From: CAZSNT01 sp964607765
GTDB lineage: Bacteria; Verrucomicrobiota; Lentisphaeria; Oligosphaerales; JABHEG01
DNA length: 21,169 nt
NCBI GenBank assembly: GCA_964607765.1
Contig: CAZSNT010000170.1
Location: forward strand, 1-21,169
Reading direction: 5' to 3'
Both the position numbers and the translations under genes were made by a program. Below, piece by piece: positions 8,384-16,226 of this stretch; within the stretch, counting starts at the first letter, position 1; every line of letters begins with the position of its first letter. Below the pieces are notes generated by a model. That model did not search any database. It had not been told where the DNA came from and was given only the letters and a program-made list of their open reading frames with translations.

Positions 8384-8407
8384 GGAGTGTGAGAAGGAGA
8401 CAAGCGG

Positions 8408-9256
8408 ATGGTTGACGGATTCGATCGGGCAGCGGCGGCCCGCACGGCCGCGGAATGGCGCTACATCATTACGGACATGATCTGCAGAGCAGGCTCAGGT
8501 CACCTTGGTGGCGCGCTGAGTATTGTTGAGGTTATGCACACGCTGTACTGGCGGGTCATGCGTGTGGACCCTGACAACCCGGCAGATCCGGAGCGGGACC
8601 GGCTGGTGCTGTCCAAGGGGCACGCGGCGCCGGTGCTGTACGTGGCTCTGGCCTACAGGGGTTTCTTCCCGCCCAGCCTGCTCGGCACGATGAACGCGGA
8701 CGGCACGACGCTCCCCAGCCACGCCGATGCGCGTACGGTGCCCGGCATCGACGCCACGACCGGCTCGCTTGGGCAAGGGCTCTCGGTCGCCTGCGGCATG
8801 GCCGTTGCGGCGAAGCGGGCCGCGAAGCAGCACTCGGTGTTCTGCATCATCGGTGATGGCGAGAGCAATGAGGGGCAGAACTGGGAAGCGGCCATGTTCG
8901 CGGCGCACAACAAGCTGGACAACCTGGTTGGCATCACGGACTACAACAAACTGCAGATCGACGGGTTCACTTCGGACGTCCTCGATCTCGAGCCGCTGGT
9001 TGACAAGTGGCGCGCTTTCGGTTGGGAGACGTTTGAAATGGACGGTCACGACTGGGACGACATCCACGATACGCTGCTTGCGGCCCGGGCCGTGCAGGGC
9101 AAGCCGGCCATGGTGATTGCGCACACGATCAAGGCGAAAGGCTGTTCGGTGGTGGAGAACACGGCCGGCAGTCACAACGTGAAGGTCCCGGACCAGGCGG
9201 CCTACGACAAGTACATGGGCGCGCTCGAGCTGCAGGACATGGCGTTGCCTTACTGA
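8408..9256 (+). CDS. Transketolase, N-terminal (TPP-binding) subunit
   Basis: A 282-residue protein covering the pyrophosphate half of a split transketolase. Visible landmarks are GSGHLGGALS (His32), LSKGHAAP (His72), TGSLGQGLS and the TPP motif GDG (149-151) running to Asn180 in TDYNKLQ. Split transketolases work as heterodimers with the C-terminal subunit encoded 41 bp downstream. They transfer a two-carbon ketol unit between sugars in the cytoplasm. AAGGAG about 7 nt before ATG 8408 supports the start. Housekeeping pentose phosphate work is possible, but co-transcription with a ROK repressor, an AOR and a divergent RpiB-like isomerase points to a dedicated catabolic role, as for SqwG in the sulfo-TK route. 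Confidence 0.93.
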   Translation: MVDGFDRAAAARTAAEWRYIITDMICRAGSGHLGGALSIVEVMHTLYWRVMRVDPDNPADPERDRLVLSKGHAAPVLYVALAYRGFFPPSLLGTMNADGTTLPSHADARTVPGIDATTGSLGQGLSVACGMAVAAKRAAKQHSVFCIIGDGESNEGQNWEAAMFAAHNKLDNLVGITDYNKLQIDGFTSDVLDLEPLVDKWRAFGWETFEMDGHDWDDIHDTLLAARAVQGKPAMVIAHTIKAKGCSVVENTAGSHNVKVPDQAAYDKYMGALELQDMALPY

Positions 9257-9297
9257 TAGCGGTGTGAGAAGCGAGCGTGAGTCAGGAGAACGAAACG

Positions 9298-10248
9298 ATG
9301 AACGACCTGCGTGATATGGAGATGCGCGCCGTGTACGGGGCCACGTTGAACGCGCTGATCGAAGAGAATCCCGACGTGATGTGCTTGGAGGCGGATCTGA
9401 GCAAGGCGTCCGGCACGAACCCCACGGTTGCCGAGGCGCACCCGGACAACTTTGTCAACGCCGGCGTGGCCGAGTCGAACATGATAGGGATCGGTGCGGG
9501 GTTGGCGATCGAGGGGAAGATCCCCTTCTGTGCGAGTTTCTCGTGCTTCACCTCGCGTCGTGTCTACGACCAGATTTACCTGAGTGTGGCGTACGCGAAT
9601 GTGAATGTGAAGATTGTGGGTACGGCCCCGGGCATCACTCAGGGCCCCAACGGCGGCACGCACATGGACTTCCAGGACCTGGCCATGATGCGCGTGATGC
9701 CGAACCTGCACGTTTACAGTCCGGCCGATCCCTACGAACTGCAGGCGATGATGCGGCACATGGCAGCGCACGAGCAACCCACCTACATGCAGCTTGTCCG
9801 CCCGCAGGTGACCGCGCTGTTCGACGAGAGCCACACGTTCGATCCGCAGAAGGCCGTGGTCATGCGCGAGGGCGGGGATGTGACGCTGGTCTCGACCGGG
9901 TACATGACCGCGTTTGCCGCGCAGGCGGCCGCAGCGTTGGCCGATGAGGGGGTGTCGGTCGAGCTGCTGCACTATCCGTCCGTGAAGCCGTTCGACGTCG
10001 GCACGCTCGTGGCCTCGGCCGGGCGGACGGGCGCGGTGGTGACCGTGGAGAACCAAAGCACGATCGGCGGCTTGGGCGGCGTGGTGTGCGAGACGCTGTC
10101 CGAGCAACTGCCGACCCCGGTCAGGCGGCTCGGCGTGCCGGACCAGTTTGGTGAGGTGGCCACGGAGCAGTACCTGTTCGACAAGCACGGGTTCGGCGTA
10201 GAACACATCAAGGCGGCATGCCGCAGCATGGCGGAGGCACGGACATGA
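9298..10248 (+). CDS. Transketolase, C-terminal (pyrimidine-binding) subunit
   Basis: A 316-residue partner of the preceding gene. GVAESNMIGIGAG carries the conserved Glu59 that activates the TPP aminopyrimidine. GITQGPNGGTHMDFQD (His122) and MQLVRPQ match the DXS/transketolase central domain, and the last about 120 residues form the transketolase C-terminal fold. ATG 9298 is preferred to the in-frame GTG 9277 because AGGAG lies 9 nt before it; choosing 9277 would put the ribosome-binding site inside the gene. Its stop overlaps the next start (ATGA), so translation of the isomerase is probably coupled to it. Confidence 0.93.
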   Translation: MNDLRDMEMRAVYGATLNALIEENPDVMCLEADLSKASGTNPTVAEAHPDNFVNAGVAESNMIGIGAGLAIEGKIPFCASFSCFTSRRVYDQIYLSVAYANVNVKIVGTAPGITQGPNGGTHMDFQDLAMMRVMPNLHVYSPADPYELQAMMRHMAAHEQPTYMQLVRPQVTALFDESHTFDPQKAVVMREGGDVTLVSTGYMTAFAAQAAAALADEGVSVELLHYPSVKPFDVGTLVASAGRTGAVVTVENQSTIGGLGGVVCETLSEQLPTPVRRLGVPDQFGEVATEQYLFDKHGFGVEHIKAACRSMAEART

Positions 10249-10742
10249 AGGTGATTATGGCATCGGTGGCCAAGGGCTTTGCTTTGAAGGAGGCCGTGAA
10301 GGCGCACCTGCAGGAACAGGGGCACGAGGTGATTGACCTGGGCTGTCACGACACGGCACAGTTCTACAAATTCCCCGCGGCCGGCGAGCGTGTTGCGCAC
10401 GCGCTGCAACAGGGCGTGGCGCCGCTGGCGATCAACTGCTGTGGCAGCGGCACGGGCGCGTCGATCGCCGCAGGCAAGTTCCGGGGCGTGTGTGCCGTGA
10501 GCTGTGAGTCGGTGCAGACGGCCCGGCTGATCCGGGTGGTCAACGACGCCAACTGCCTGTGCATGGGCGAGAGCATCGTGTCGCCGGAACTCGGTTGCGA
10601 GATGGCCGACGCATTCCTGGCCGCGCGGTTCCAGGACGCCGAGGGCGTACCGGCCGACGTGCTCGCGTTCTGGGAAGAGGCCCGGGAGGAGCTCACCGCG
10701 CGCGGCGGCGAAGCACGGGCGCGGGCGGTGGAGACGCTGTAG
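10245..10742 (+). CDS. Divergent RpiB/LacA-LacB-family sugar isomerase
   Basis: A 165-residue protein with the RpiB fold: GFALKEAVKAHLQEQGHEVIDLG at the start, NCCGSGTGASIAAGKFRG in the middle (Cys66 aligns with the E. coli RpiB catalytic Cys66) and VVNDANCLCMGE later. The usual Asp9-His10 pair is replaced (ASVAKGF), the His99 position is Val, the Arg40-TDYP segment reads AQFYKFP, and the C-terminal GGRHQxR arginines are absent (DAEGVPADV). In RpiB, His10 and these arginines hold the substrate phosphate. I infer an aldose-ketose isomerase for a non-phosphorylated sugar, plausibly a tetrose, as proposed for SqwI. GGAGG 7 nt before ATG 10245 and the ATGA overlap fix the start. It is the last gene of the operon; the next gene converges only 9 bp away. 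Confidence 0.83.
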   Translation: MKVIMASVAKGFALKEAVKAHLQEQGHEVIDLGCHDTAQFYKFPAAGERVAHALQQGVAPLAINCCGSGTGASIAAGKFRGVCAVSCESVQTARLIRVVNDANCLCMGESIVSPELGCEMADAFLAARFQDAEGVPADVLAFWEEAREELTARGGEARARAVETL

Positions 10743-10751
10743 CGAGAGGGC

Positions 10752-11381
10752 TCACAGCACGTACTTCGCCAGCAGGTAATACTCGCCGAGCACGGCCCCT
10801 ATGCATCCGGCCATCCAGATGAAGAGCTTCATTTCGGCGAACCAGTCGTCCAGGGCCTCGCCTTTGAAGAAGGACCATGAGTCCGGTGTCACCCAGTACT
10901 TCATGCATTCCAGGAACCCGGCCCAATCGTCGAACATGCACTTGCCCAGCAGGAAGTAGATGGGCACGTTCAGTACGGCGAGGATGATCAGCACGATCGG
11001 GTTGATCTTGATGCCGGTCAGTTGTTCCAGATCCGGCGTGCCGGTCGCGTGCGGGCTGCTCCCGATATCGATCGTTCTGTCCGCATCCGGCGCGGCCGGC
11101 GTGTCGGAGGCGGCCTGCTTCTGCTCCTGCACGGCCTCCACCGCACGGACGTACGCCTGATCCTTGCCACTGAGGCTGTCGATACTGAGGGTGTAGACCT
11201 TGCCCGTCTTGGCGCTTTTCAGCTTGACGTTCTCGCCAGTGATCTCGACCAGTTCGCCCCTGACCGTCTTGCCCTTGCGGCTGGTCCAGTCCCGGACCTC
11301 GGCGAAGCAGAGCGTTGTCAGCAGAATTGAGAAGCAGAGCACGATTCGGGGGAAATGGCGGGGCGTATACCGATGATCCAT
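10752..11381 (-). CDS. SHD1-like domain membrane protein of unknown function
   Basis: A 209-residue protein. An N-terminal hydrophobic stretch (about 12-27, ending CFA) resembles a signal peptide or anchor. Residues 28-80 (RDWTSRKGKTVRGELVEI, then KTGKVYTLSIDSLSGKDQ) resemble the SHD1-like beta-barrel domain common in secreted proteins of Planctomycetes and relatives. After a Pro/Ala/Asp linker there are two probable transmembrane helices (about 122-146 and 186-208). The start at 11381 has GGAG 9 nt upstream; the in-frame ATG at 11396 overlaps that site. It follows the GH2-like gene on the same strand across 184 bp. No enzymatic motif is visible and I do not assign a function. Confidence 0.65.
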   Translation of the reverse strand: MDHRYTPRHFPRIVLCFSILLTTLCFAEVRDWTSRKGKTVRGELVEITGENVKLKSAKTGKVYTLSIDSLSGKDQAYVRAVEAVQEQKQAASDTPAAPDADRTIDIGSSPHATGTPDLEQLTGIKINPIVLIILAVLNVPIYFLLGKCMFDDWAGFLECMKYWVTPDSWSFFKGEALDDWFAEMKLFIWMAGCIGAVLGEYYLLAKYVL

Positions 11382-11460
11382 CGTTTGACACTCCATGTCA
11401 GATCGCGCGCAGAGGTCTCTGGATGCAGTTACGGCCGTTCACTATCGGTTATTCGGTGGG

Positions 11461-11530
11461 GGATGCAAGACGCAGGATACAGGATGTCGGACGCCGGATG
11501 CCGCGTGCAGGATGCAGGACATCGGGTGGC
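11461..11530. repeat. Degenerate heptamer tandem repeat (GGATGCA)
   Basis: Ten consecutive 7-bp units follow a GGATGCA-like consensus (GGATGCA, AGACGCA, GGATACA, GGATGTC, GGACGCC, GGATGCC, GCGTGCA, GGATGCA, GGACATC, GGGTGGC). They occupy the gap between the GH2-like gene and the SHD1-like gene. The array resembles the short tandem heptamer repeats known from cyanobacteria and other large genomes. Confidence 0.75.
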
Positions 11531-11565
11531 GGGCGGGCCCGATCGCTATCAGGATTGCCGCTTGC

Positions 11566-14500
11566 TCAGTCGTCGGCGGATGCGCTGTACCAGGCTGTGA
11601 CCGCGTAGGCTTTCCCGGCTTCCACCTGGAACGACTGTGTGGCCGGATTGTGGTATGAGACGATCGCGGACCTCTTGCCGCTGCGTGCCGTTTCCCGGTC
11701 ATCATCCAGACGCGCGTTACGCGTCAGCGTCCAGCCTTCGGGCTTGTCCGTGCCACTCTCAAAGTCGCCGTTGGCGAGCACTGACGCGCCGTCGTCACAG
11801 ACCACGCTCACATCGTCCACCCGGACATAGCGCTGCAACTGTTCACGCTGCACCGGATCGGTCACGTTGGGTTTGTACATGTACTGACCTGCCACGTGCA
11901 GGCTGACCCAGCCACGTGAGGCCGCCTCGAACGAGAACGCGTACGCACGCCACCGCGACCGGACGTGGGCACGGTAGTTCAAGGCGCCCTTGACGTCTGC
12001 CACTGCAGTCGACCGGAGTTCGCCGAAGCCGCGCAGGGCCGCTCCGGGTTTGAGCGTCGTGGGCCGCCCGTCGTCGCCAGTGCCGGGAACGACGAATATG
12101 TTGACAACCCGTCTGACCGGGGCAGGCGGCGCCTGGGTCTGCGCCAGCGTCGGCGGGACCAGCACGGACCACTCGTGGTCGGGCAGGCGTTCGGCTTCAG
12201 CTGTCGCGCGCGCCGCCTCGGCGGATGTTATGCGGAAGACCGGCAGCGAGACCATCTCCCGCGCACGATGCCCGTAGCTCGGGTTGATCCAGGGCACGTC
12301 CAGGCCCTGGAGGATCAGGCCGCCCTGCGGCGTTGCTGCCGCAGCCACGTGGGTGTCCAAAGGCTCGCCGCTCATTTCGTGCACGCGTTCGACCCGTCCG
12401 CTTACCGCCACGTTGACCTGCACATTCCGCGCGTACAGCCCTGACCCCGGTCGCTTCGTGGTGAACACGGTCATGAAGACTGTTCCGTCCACGGCGCGGA
12501 ACAGCACGGGCACCACGCCGTCTTCACGCTGCATCTCCTTCAGTGTCGGCGGCGCGGGGCGTGCGGCGGCGTCCAGCACCTCCGCGTCCAGCAGGCGTCG
12601 GAGGAACGGTCCGGTGGCGCGCGGCTCGACGAGGGAGAGGAACATGGCCTTCTCGCGCTCGGGCGGCCAGGCGCCCATGGCGATGTTGGTGAGTCCGCGG
12701 TGTGTGGTATAGTCGATCTGCCACTGCGCGGCCCGTGCCGGCTCCTTCAGCGGGACGGTGAACTGCGCGCGGGGCGCTATGTCCGGCAGCGGGTATGTTC
12801 GCGTTTGGTCACCGCTGCGCACGGTCAGTCGACCGTTGCGTGCGTGGTAGTCACGCTTGTATGAGACGCGCACGTTCGGTCCTGCGGTGTTCGGTTCGAT
12901 CTCGAAGTCGCGCCACAGATGCCAGAGCTCCCAGCAGGCGAGCTTCGGCGCACGCTCGAATGTCATGATGCCGAAGTTCGTGAAGCCTTTGTCCCACGAG
13001 TCGGCGGTGACCGTGGCGGGGTCGTAATCATACATGCAGTAGCACGTGCCGCCGCAGGTCCCGGCGCGCAGGTATTCCTGCCATCGATGGGGGTAGTTCC
13101 AGGCGTGTATCTTCTCGAGCACGGGGCTGTTGGCGCCGCCAATGCACGCCTGCGGCATGTAGCGATTCGCCCCGAACTCCGTGTGGATATAGGGGCGCTG
13201 GTCGCAGCCTTGCAGCGTCATGAACTCCTCGAGCGGCGGCCAGTTGCGGTCTTTGCTCAGGTAGGTGTTGTGCAGGTACACGTCCAGGTAGGCCGGCGCG
13301 GTGTAGCCGAAAGCGCAATTGGAGTAGCCCACGGGCAGCATGGGGGCGAGCGGCTTGACGCAGTTGTAGGCGTGAGCGAGGAGTGCGTCCAGGCGCTCGG
13401 CAGGACGGATCTTGCCTGTGCGTTTTGCCCATGGGTCCGCACCCATGATCTGCTCGTTGCCGATCTGAACGAACAGTGCGCGGGGTGACGCGGCGGCCGC
13501 CGGGGCGTACTCGGCGAGGGCATCGAGGTAGGCGGCCACACCGTCCTCGTAGCGTGCCCGGGTCGGACTCGTCTCGCGTTCGCAAAACCGCGGGGGGCCG
13601 GAGTGCACCACTGCATCGGCCATGAATCCGAAGCGCTCCGCGTACCGGGCGAACTCGCGCGACCGGATCGTGTTTGCGCCCAGGGCCTTCAGGAAGATCC
13701 CGTCCTCGTCGGTCATGTCTCTCGGCAGTGTGCCTTTGATCAGGAACGGTTCACCGTTGAGGAAGAGGCGGGAGCCACGCGTTTCGACCAAGGTGGTCGG
13801 CACGGCGTGTTCGGTCTGTTCGCGCCCCGGCATCGTGATGCGGAGTGGCAGCCGGCCGATGCGCGGCGTCAATGCCAGCCACAACATCCCTGCGGTCGGT
13901 CTGCTCACGACAGTCCGGTCCCGCACCGTGACGCGCACTTCAGCGTCTGGGAGGGCTGCTTCGGCCCCTGCATCGACGCCCAAATACAGACGTCCGTCAT
14001 TCTTGGCGAAACGCCGGACGCGGACAGGCGCCGGAACGGTCCGAGTGAACTGGAGCGCGACCGGGCCGGTGACAGTGGTGTCGCCGTCATCCAGCGTGAC
14101 CGGGTTTTGCGGCGCCGGGGCTCGGTAGATGGGCGGCAGCGGGATCGATCTCTCGCCCTGCGCCGGGCCGCGGCGGGGATCGCCGCGGCCGAGCACGAGC
14201 CAGGCGGGGCCGGCGTCCGGTGTCAGGCGACTCTGTGCCTGTTCGCCGAACGCGTCGGGCGTCAGGCGCAGAACGGTGTCGTCGTTGATGGTCAGAACAA
14301 GCTCGGCGTCCGCCTCGAGGTCCGCGAACAGGTGGATGCCGTCCACACTGCCTGCCACGCCCGTGGCCCAGGTCACGCTGTGTGTGCCGCGCGGATCGAG
14401 CCTGTCGCCGTAGTGCGGTTCAAAGCTGTAGGCGCGGAGGTCGACGATGCGCCCGTGCCGGACTTGGAGCTTACCACGCCAGCGCCCGTCACCCCAGACC

Positions 14501-14583
14501 AGGAAGAGCTCAGCCGGGGCCGCGACAGACACAGCGGCGACAGGCAGCAACGCGACAACGGAAAGCAGCAGACGTCGTCTCAT
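11566..14583 (-). CDS. Secreted GH2-like glycoside hydrolase with C-terminal CBM-like domain
   Basis: A 1005-residue protein. Residues 1-22 look like a signal peptide (MRRR, then a Leu/Val/Ala core). Beta-sandwich-like regions fill about 24-265. The catalytic barrel begins near SRLFLNGEPFLIKGTL, the GH2-type entry. Glu377 in QIGNEQ is the likely acid/base and Glu469 in YIHTEFGAN the likely nucleophile. The last about 145 residues resemble a CBM4/9-type galactose-binding sandwich (LANGDFESGTDKPEGW). The start is uncertain: ATG 14583 fits the signal peptide but lacks a good ribosome site, while ATG 14649 would add 22 residues and has AGGA very close to it. The gene diverges from the isomerase operon and the shared gap contains the ROK operator. 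Beta-galactosidase or related exo-activity is inferred from the family only. Confidence 0.75.
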   Translation of the reverse strand: MRRRLLLSVVALLPVAAVSVAAPAELFLVWGDGRWRGKLQVRHGRIVDLRAYSFEPHYGDRLDPRGTHSVTWATGVAGSVDGIHLFADLEADAELVLTINDDTVLRLTPDAFGEQAQSRLTPDAGPAWLVLGRGDPRRGPAQGERSIPLPPIYRAPAPQNPVTLDDGDTTVTGPVALQFTRTVPAPVRVRRFAKNDGRLYLGVDAGAEAALPDAEVRVTVRDRTVVSRPTAGMLWLALTPRIGRLPLRITMPGREQTEHAVPTTLVETRGSRLFLNGEPFLIKGTLPRDMTDEDGIFLKALGANTIRSREFARYAERFGFMADAVVHSGPPRFCERETSPTRARYEDGVAAYLDALAEYAPAAAASPRALFVQIGNEQIMGADPWAKRTGKIRPAERLDALLAHAYNCVKPLAPMLPVGYSNCAFGYTAPAYLDVYLHNTYLSKDRNWPPLEEFMTLQGCDQRPYIHTEFGANRYMPQACIGGANSPVLEKIHAWNYPHRWQEYLRAGTCGGTCYCMYDYDPATVTADSWDKGFTNFGIMTFERAPKLACWELWHLWRDFEIEPNTAGPNVRVSYKRDYHARNGRLTVRSGDQTRTYPLPDIAPRAQFTVPLKEPARAAQWQIDYTTHRGLTNIAMGAWPPEREKAMFLSLVEPRATGPFLRRLLDAEVLDAAARPAPPTLKEMQREDGVVPVLFRAVDGTVFMTVFTTKRPGSGLYARNVQVNVAVSGRVERVHEMSGEPLDTHVAAAATPQGGLILQGLDVPWINPSYGHRAREMVSLPVFRITSAEAARATAEAERLPDHEWSVLVPPTLAQTQAPPAPVRRVVNIFVVPGTGDDGRPTTLKPGAALRGFGELRSTAVADVKGALNYRAHVRSRWRAYAFSFEAASRGWVSLHVAGQYMYKPNVTDPVQREQLQRYVRVDDVSVVCDDGASVLANGDFESGTDKPEGWTLTRNARLDDDRETARSGKRSAIVSYHNPATQSFQVEAGKAYAVTAWYSASADD

Positions 14584-14679
14584 ATCGGAAGAGAAGCTGG
14601 TACGGCGGATACCTGCCAAGCGTTGCCGAGCGTTCCCGAAAGCTCCCATTGTCCTGGCCCTTTTCCGCGTAACGCGTCC

Positions 14680-14711
14680 TTGAAACGACATTAGTTGCAT
14701 ATTAAACTAAT
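14680..14711. promoter_or_regulatory. ROK operator in the divergent GH2/isomerase intergenic region
   Basis: A 22-bp inverted repeat (ATTAGTT 14690-14696, 8 nt, AACTAAT 14705-14711) is identical to the one before the ROK gene except for one central base. TTGAAA (14680-14685) and TAAACT (14703-14708) sit at exactly the same offsets as TTGACA and TAAACT there, giving a plus-strand promoter for the isomerase gene with a leader of about 40 nt. On the minus strand a TTGACA (14735-14730) and TAATAT (14704-14699) are present but 25 bp apart, so the promoter of the GH2-like gene is less clear. The site is probably bound by the ROK protein, controlling both directions. Confidence 0.8.
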
Positions 14712-14753
14712 TAGCAGGTTTACTGGGATTGTCAATTCTGAAGGAAGGGCCAG

Positions 14754-16130
14754 ATGAGCATTTTCAGCGAACATCCGCGGCCACGTGTGAGCGTCGGCAT
14801 CCTGTTTCTCAGGCGCAAGCGTGCCGGCTTTGTGCCGGAGTGGGGTGAACACATCGAGGGGCTGGTCCGGGAGCAGCTGGGCAATTCGCCTTTCGAGGTC
14901 TTCCTTCCGGAGGCGGGAATCGTGGATCCGCCGTCGTTGCGGGCGGCGCTGTCTGAGTGCGACGCGAGAGGCTGCCAGGTGCTTGTTGCGCTGCAGCCGA
15001 CGATGAGTGACGGGCGCCTGGCGCCGGTGCTAGGTCAGCACGGCGGCGCGCCGGTTGTGTTCTGGGCCACGCCGGAGAAGCAGGAAGGCTCCATGGTGAG
15101 CGCCTGTTCGCTGGTCGGTGCCCACACATTCGCTGCGAGCCTGGCTCAGACCGGGCACGGTTTCGAGTTCGTCTACGGCATGCCGGGCGACGCCCGTACG
15201 GTGCGCGATTTCGAGGAGGCGGTTTACCGTTCCTACGCGTGCTCGGTGATCGAGGGCGGCAGTGCGGGATTGGTCGGCTACCACGCCCCCGGCTTCATCG
15301 ACATGCACGTTGATCCAGCGTCGCTGCAGGCGAACCTGAACACGGAGCTGTTCCACATTGCTCTCAGGGAGTTCGTGGACAGTGTTGAGGCCGTCGATGG
15401 GGACCGCGCCCGGGCCGATCTGGCAGTGCTGAAGCAGTTGGGGCTCGGCTGTTCGCCGGACATCACAGACGCGGATCTGCTGCTGTCCTCGAGATACTAC
15501 CTTTGCATGAAGGACCTGATGGACACGATGCGGCTGGACGCGCTGGCCGTTCGGGACTGGCCGGAACTGGCCGGCATCCAGTGGCCGTACCTGGCCATGG
15601 CGCGGTTGGCCTCGGAGGGGTACGCGGTGGGCTGCGAAGGGGACGTGGACGGCGCGTTGAGCTGTCTGCTGGGGTATGCCTCGGGCTGTGGCGCGTGCTA
15701 CCTGTCTGACTGGCTCGAGCACGACGAACAGCACATCACGCTGTGGCATGGCGGCGCGGCGCCGTTCCAGCTCTGCGTCGGTCCGGACGGCGACCGATCC
15801 CCGCAAATTGCCGGTCACTTCAACAATGGCAGGCCGGCAGTGGTCGATGCCACGCTGCGGGCCGGCATGCCGATCACGCTGTTCCGGCTCTGGCATCGGC
15901 AGGGCGAGTACGTGTTCACGGCTTTCGAGGGCGAGACGGTCGAGCCGAGGCGGCATTTGAGAGGCACGAACGGGGTCGGCAGGTTTGCCTCGATCGACCT
16001 GAACGAGTGCTTCCCGCGGCTGCTGCGGGCGGGCTTCCCTCATCACCCGGTCATCGTCGAGGGGCACGTCAGGTCGCACCTTGGCACTCTGATGGCCAAT
16101 CTGGGCGTGAGCTGTGTGGAGCCGCAGTAG
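14754..16130 (+). CDS. L-fucose/L-arabinose isomerase-like protein
   Basis: A 458-residue protein. The N-terminal half has the alternating alpha/beta pattern of FucI/AraA-type domains. The likely metal-site segment is GYAVGCEGDVDGALSCLLG (Glu295, Asp297, Asp299), followed by YLSDWLEHDEQHITLWHGGAAP (His332), the typical C-terminal half of fucose-isomerase-like proteins. Family members interconvert aldoses and ketoses with a divalent metal in the cytoplasm. Substrates vary widely and many members are uncharacterised, so the gene name fucI is not justified. AAGGAAGG lies 7 nt before ATG 14754. The gene stands directly behind a ROK operator that matches the one before the AOR/transketolase operon, so it could supply the ketose used by that transketolase. 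Confidence 0.75.
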   Translation: MSIFSEHPRPRVSVGILFLRRKRAGFVPEWGEHIEGLVREQLGNSPFEVFLPEAGIVDPPSLRAALSECDARGCQVLVALQPTMSDGRLAPVLGQHGGAPVVFWATPEKQEGSMVSACSLVGAHTFAASLAQTGHGFEFVYGMPGDARTVRDFEEAVYRSYACSVIEGGSAGLVGYHAPGFIDMHVDPASLQANLNTELFHIALREFVDSVEAVDGDRARADLAVLKQLGLGCSPDITDADLLLSSRYYLCMKDLMDTMRLDALAVRDWPELAGIQWPYLAMARLASEGYAVGCEGDVDGALSCLLGYASGCGACYLSDWLEHDEQHITLWHGGAAPFQLCVGPDGDRSPQIAGHFNNGRPAVVDATLRAGMPITLFRLWHRQGEYVFTAFEGETVEPRRHLRGTNGVGRFASIDLNECFPRLLRAGFPHHPVIVEGHVRSHLGTLMANLGVSCVEPQ

Positions 16131-16226
16131 CTTGTGCGTGAGGAGTTGACGGCACCATGGGCGACCCCGGTGCGAAGGTGAACAGGCGGCTTGTGGAGTG
16201 ACGGGAAATGGGAGGGCTGAATCGCG

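Noticed and set aside
14754..16130. Assignment as true L-fucose isomerase FucI of a classical fucose pathway
   Set aside because: No fuculokinase, fuculose aldolase or lactaldehyde reductase is present, and the protein is shorter than FucI (about 590 residues).
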